The translations under genes were made by a program, and so were the position numbers. 64,000 nt of DNA from Pseudodesulfovibrio thermohalotolerans (lineage in GTDB: Bacteria > Desulfobacterota > Desulfovibrionia > Desulfovibrionales > Desulfovibrionaceae), in NCBI RefSeq assembly GCF_021353295.2, contig NZ_CP120635.1, forward strand, positions 3,377,501-3,441,500. Direction: 5' to 3'. The notes beneath the pieces are model-generated. The model was not told where the DNA came from and made no database searches. It worked only from the letters and a program-made list of their open reading frames with translations. Numbering within the stretch: position 1 is the stretch's first letter; each line of letters starts with the position of its first letter. Below are positions 61,916 to 64,000 of the stretch, in pieces.

Positions 61916-62041
61916 CGTGCGACATGACATTTTCATCCAAACGGTGATATCCTCGACCCTGACGCGCATATGACGCACCCGATGAAAAGCCCCGTCCGCG
62001 CCCGACGCGCGGCGAACACCGACCCCAACCGGGAGGAAGAC

Positions 62042-63382
62042 ATGGCTGACATTCTCGACTGGACCAATGCGGACCTCGACCGGCTGAACACGGCCTGCCA
62101 CGAGGACAAGGCCGGGGACCTGGCCGCGCGTCTGCGCGCCGAGACCGGAGCGGGCAGACTGCCCTTCCTGACCATGCCCTATGAAGCGAAACTGAAAAAA
62201 GAGCTGGCCGCCCTCAAGACGCACCTCGACAGGTTCGACCATATGCTCCTGCTGGGCATAGGCGGCTCGGCCCTGGGCGCGCGGGCCCTGCAAAAGGCTT
62301 TCTACCCGCAGCAGGACCGACCGGGCCACGACGGCCCGAGCCTGTGGATCGCGGACAACGTGGACGCCTACACGCTCGACGCCTTCCTGGCCGAACTTCC
62401 GGCGGAAAAGACCGTGGTGGTCACGGTGTCAAAATCCGGCGGGACCATCGAGACGGTGGGCCAGTACTTCATCGTCAAGGAATGGATGAAGGAACGGCTC
62501 GGCGACGGCTGGACCGAAAACATGCTCCTGGTGACCGACGCCGAAGCGGGATTTTTGCGCGGCGAGGCGGACGCCTACGGCATCAAGGCCCTGCCCGTGC
62601 CCGACAACCTCGGCGGACGTTATTCCGTGCTCTCGGCCGTCGGGCTGATTCCGGCCCTGTTCCTCGGCATGGACATCAACTCGCTCATGGCCGGAGCCCG
62701 CGAAGTCACGGCCCCCCTGGCCAACCCCGCCCTCACCGGCGACGCGCTGGCCGGGACCCAGGCGTTCCGCCTGGCCGCCTGGGCCGCGGCGCTCATGGAC
62801 AAGGGCTTTACTGAAATGATCTTTTTCGCCTATATCCCCTTGTGGGCCAGCTTCGGAGACTGGTTCGCCCAGTTGTGGGCCGAATCGCTCGGCAAGGAGG
62901 GCAAAGGCAGCCAGCCCGTGCCCGCCGTGGGCGTCACGGACCAGCACTCGGTGAACCAGATGTTCATGGACGGCGTGCGCAACAAGGCGTGCCTCTTCCT
63001 GACCTGCCCGAACCTGCCCGCCGGGCCGAAGTTCCCGGCCGATCTGCCCGACCAGTTCGCCTATGTCCGAGGCAAGGACTTCGGCGAGCTGCTCCAGGCG
63101 GAAGGACTCGGCACCCGCATGGCCCTGTCGGCGAGCGGCGTGCCCCTTGTGGAAATGCGCCTTGGCGCGGATGGCCCGCGACAGGCGGGCAAGCTCATCG
63201 GCCTGCTCGGCGCGGCCACGATCCTGACCGGGTGGCTCATGGGCATCAACCCCCTTGACCAGCCCGCGGTGGAGCTAGGCAAGCGGTTGGCCAAGGCGCG
63301 CATGAACGCGGACGGCCTCGAAACGGAAAAGGCGGACCTGAACGCCTTCCTGACCGGGGACAGAGATTTACGGGAGTTCTGA
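62042..63382 (+). CDS. pgi: Glucose-6-phosphate isomerase
   Basis: A 446-residue PGI with two SIS folds. LLGIGGSALGARALQKAF, VVVTVSKSGGTIETVGQYF (phosphate loop), DNLGGRYSVLSAVGLIPAL, SQPVPAVGVTDQHSVNQMF, base-type Glu at the C-terminal region. Shorter than the ~550-residue E. coli enzyme, as in many bacteria. GGGAGGAAGAC precedes the ATG at 62042; an upstream ATG at 61970 is in-frame but has no Shine-Dalgarno. 126 bp after radA. Confidence 0.95.
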   Translation: MADILDWTNADLDRLNTACHEDKAGDLAARLRAETGAGRLPFLTMPYEAKLKKELAALKTHLDRFDHMLLLGIGGSALGARALQKAFYPQQDRPGHDGPSLWIADNVDAYTLDAFLAELPAEKTVVVTVSKSGGTIETVGQYFIVKEWMKERLGDGWTENMLLVTDAEAGFLRGEADAYGIKALPVPDNLGGRYSVLSAVGLIPALFLGMDINSLMAGAREVTAPLANPALTGDALAGTQAFRLAAWAAALMDKGFTEMIFFAYIPLWASFGDWFAQLWAESLGKEGKGSQPVPAVGVTDQHSVNQMFMDGVRNKACLFLTCPNLPAGPKFPADLPDQFAYVRGKDFGELLQAEGLGTRMALSASGVPLVEMRLGADGPRQAGKLIGLLGAATILTGWLMGINPLDQPAVELGKRLAKARMNADGLETEKADLNAFLTGDRDLREF

Positions 63383-63386
63383 TTCA

Positions 63387-64000
63387 TTGCTGAACAATCA
63401 TGAGGACGGCAGCAGTCCGCTCCAGTTCGTCCGGGTCATCTCATTGACCCTGTTCATAATCATCCTGAGCTTCAGCTTGATGCTGTCTCTCTTCATCTCC
63501 AAGTATGCGGAGCAGACCCTGCTCGAAAAGCAGGAGGCCTTCGGCCTGCTCCTGGCCGAGAACGTCAGCCACCAGCTCTTCACCCGCTTCGTCATCCCGA
63601 CAGTGCTGAAGTTCGGGGCCATCCGGCTGCGCAACGAGGACCAGGCCCTGGCCATGGACCGGGTGGTCCGGTCCACCATCCACAGTTTCCACGTGGCCTC
63701 CCTGCGTATCTACGACGCCGAGGGCAATATCACCTACTCGCTGGACAAGGACGAAATCGGCGACGAGGGCAAAGCCGACTACATGGTCACCAAGACATGG
63801 GAGACCGAGGACTTCAGCGCCGAAATCCTTTCCAAGGTATCCAAGGCGGCCTCCCTGTTCCGGGTAAGCCTGGAGCCGGACTCCATGGTCCTGCGCGCCT
63901 ACTACCCCCTGCGGGCCGAGCGCAGCCTGACCGACATGGAAAGCAACCCGATCATGGGCATCCTCGAATTCCAGCAGGACATCACCGCCGATTATCTGGC
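63387..64000 (+). CDS. Membrane sensor protein (likely histidine kinase), N-terminal part
   Basis: The first ~204 residues of a membrane sensor, running off the window. TTG start at 63387 with GGGAG 9 bases upstream. TM helix ~20-38 (LTLFIIILSFSLMLSLFI), then an extracytoplasmic sensing region (KYAEQTLLEKQEAFGLLLAE; VASLRIYDAEGNITYSLDKD; MVLRAYYPLRAERSL) with the LRIYDAEG pattern of double-Cache/sCache sensors. The catalytic part is not visible, so kinase versus cyclase is not decided. It starts four bases after the pgi stop. Confidence 0.7.
   Translation, partial: MLNNHEDGSSPLQFVRVISLTLFIIILSFSLMLSLFISKYAEQTLLEKQEAFGLLLAENVSHQLFTRFVIPTVLKFGAIRLRNEDQALAMDRVVRSTIHSFHVASLRIYDAEGNITYSLDKDEIGDEGKADYMVTKTWETEDFSAEILSKVSKAASLFRVSLEPDSMVLRAYYPLRAERSLTDMESNPIMGILEFQQDITADYL

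Overview
This window looks like the chromosome of a GC-rich, flagellated, Gram-negative sulfate reducer of the Desulfovibrio / Pseudodesulfovibrio type. The assignment rests on the gene mix: a B12-dependent ribonucleotide reductase, a fused IspDF, a fused ADP-forming acyl-CoA synthetase beside a DRTGG protein, sigma-54-type flagellar promoters, tandem motB genes, a PEP-CTERM protein, and AzlCD. It is an inference from gene content, not from a phylogeny. Most of the window is ordinary core genome. The unusual material sits in the gaps between genes and in one secreted-protein operon.

Layout. 1-1.7 kb (minus): the 5' part of an SLC13-type permease and a degenerate EAL protein. 1.9-5.4 kb: dnaE. 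5.8-6.9 kb: a solitary PEP-CTERM protein with a good sigma-54 promoter. 7.0-9.9 kb: a tight run of MazG-like protein, queD, a small membrane protein, dtd and a diguanylate cyclase. 9.9-12.6 kb: two glycosyltransferases. 12.7-17.0 kb: fliK-flgD-flgE behind a sigma-54 promoter. 17.1-19.1 kb: two kilobases without genes, built of four ~379-bp tandem repeats. 19.2-20.2 kb: flagellin, with its own sigma-54 promoter. 20.3-26.0 kb: rnc (minus), a fused acyl-CoA synthetase, a DRTGG protein and a MATE exporter. 26.1-32.2 kb: tRNA-CAU, Nif3-like protein, zinc-ribbon protein, rnpB, ispDF, an AsmA-like protein and cysS. 32.3-34.0 kb: DUF1007 and NicO metal transport genes. 34.3-37.7 kb (minus): rsmG and topA. 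38.0-40.4 kb: a Tat-exported HD protein and a YggS-type PLP protein. 40.4-45.4 kb: motA-motB-motB2-fliL-fliN-fliO-fliP-fliQ. 45.5-49.9 kb: a long structured leader and three genes for exported proteins of unknown role. 50.2-54.1 kb: a Lon-family protease, a phosphoesterase, rlmH and a small acidic protein. 54.6-57.9 kb (minus): nrdJ and a methyltransferase. 58.1-64 kb: an aminotransferase, azlCD (minus), radA, pgi and the start of a sensor protein.

How the parts fit. The motility genes are split into blocks: hook assembly, flagellin, and stator plus switch plus export gate. fliR and flhB are not here. The first two blocks carry clear -24/-12 promoters. The PEP-CTERM gene carries the same promoter type, so RpoN may link surface-protein export and flagella. 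C-di-GMP enzymes, an active-looking GGDEF and an inactive-looking EAL, lie near the motility genes.

Best candidates for something undescribed. First, the 45.48-45.71 kb leader: a 13-bp closing helix, three inner hairpins, and a TCCCCTCC segment that can pair either with an upstream GGAGGGGA or with the Shine-Dalgarno of the next gene, which is riboswitch-like. It controls a c-heme/beta-propeller protein, a poly-glycine coiled-coil protein and a peptidoglycan-binding lipoprotein. Other leads are the 379-bp tandem repeats before flagellin, three non-coding elements with GCCTCCGGCGG terminal inverted repeats, a shared CTAGA-N5-TCTAG palindrome, and an acyl-CoA synthetase lacking its second catalytic histidine.
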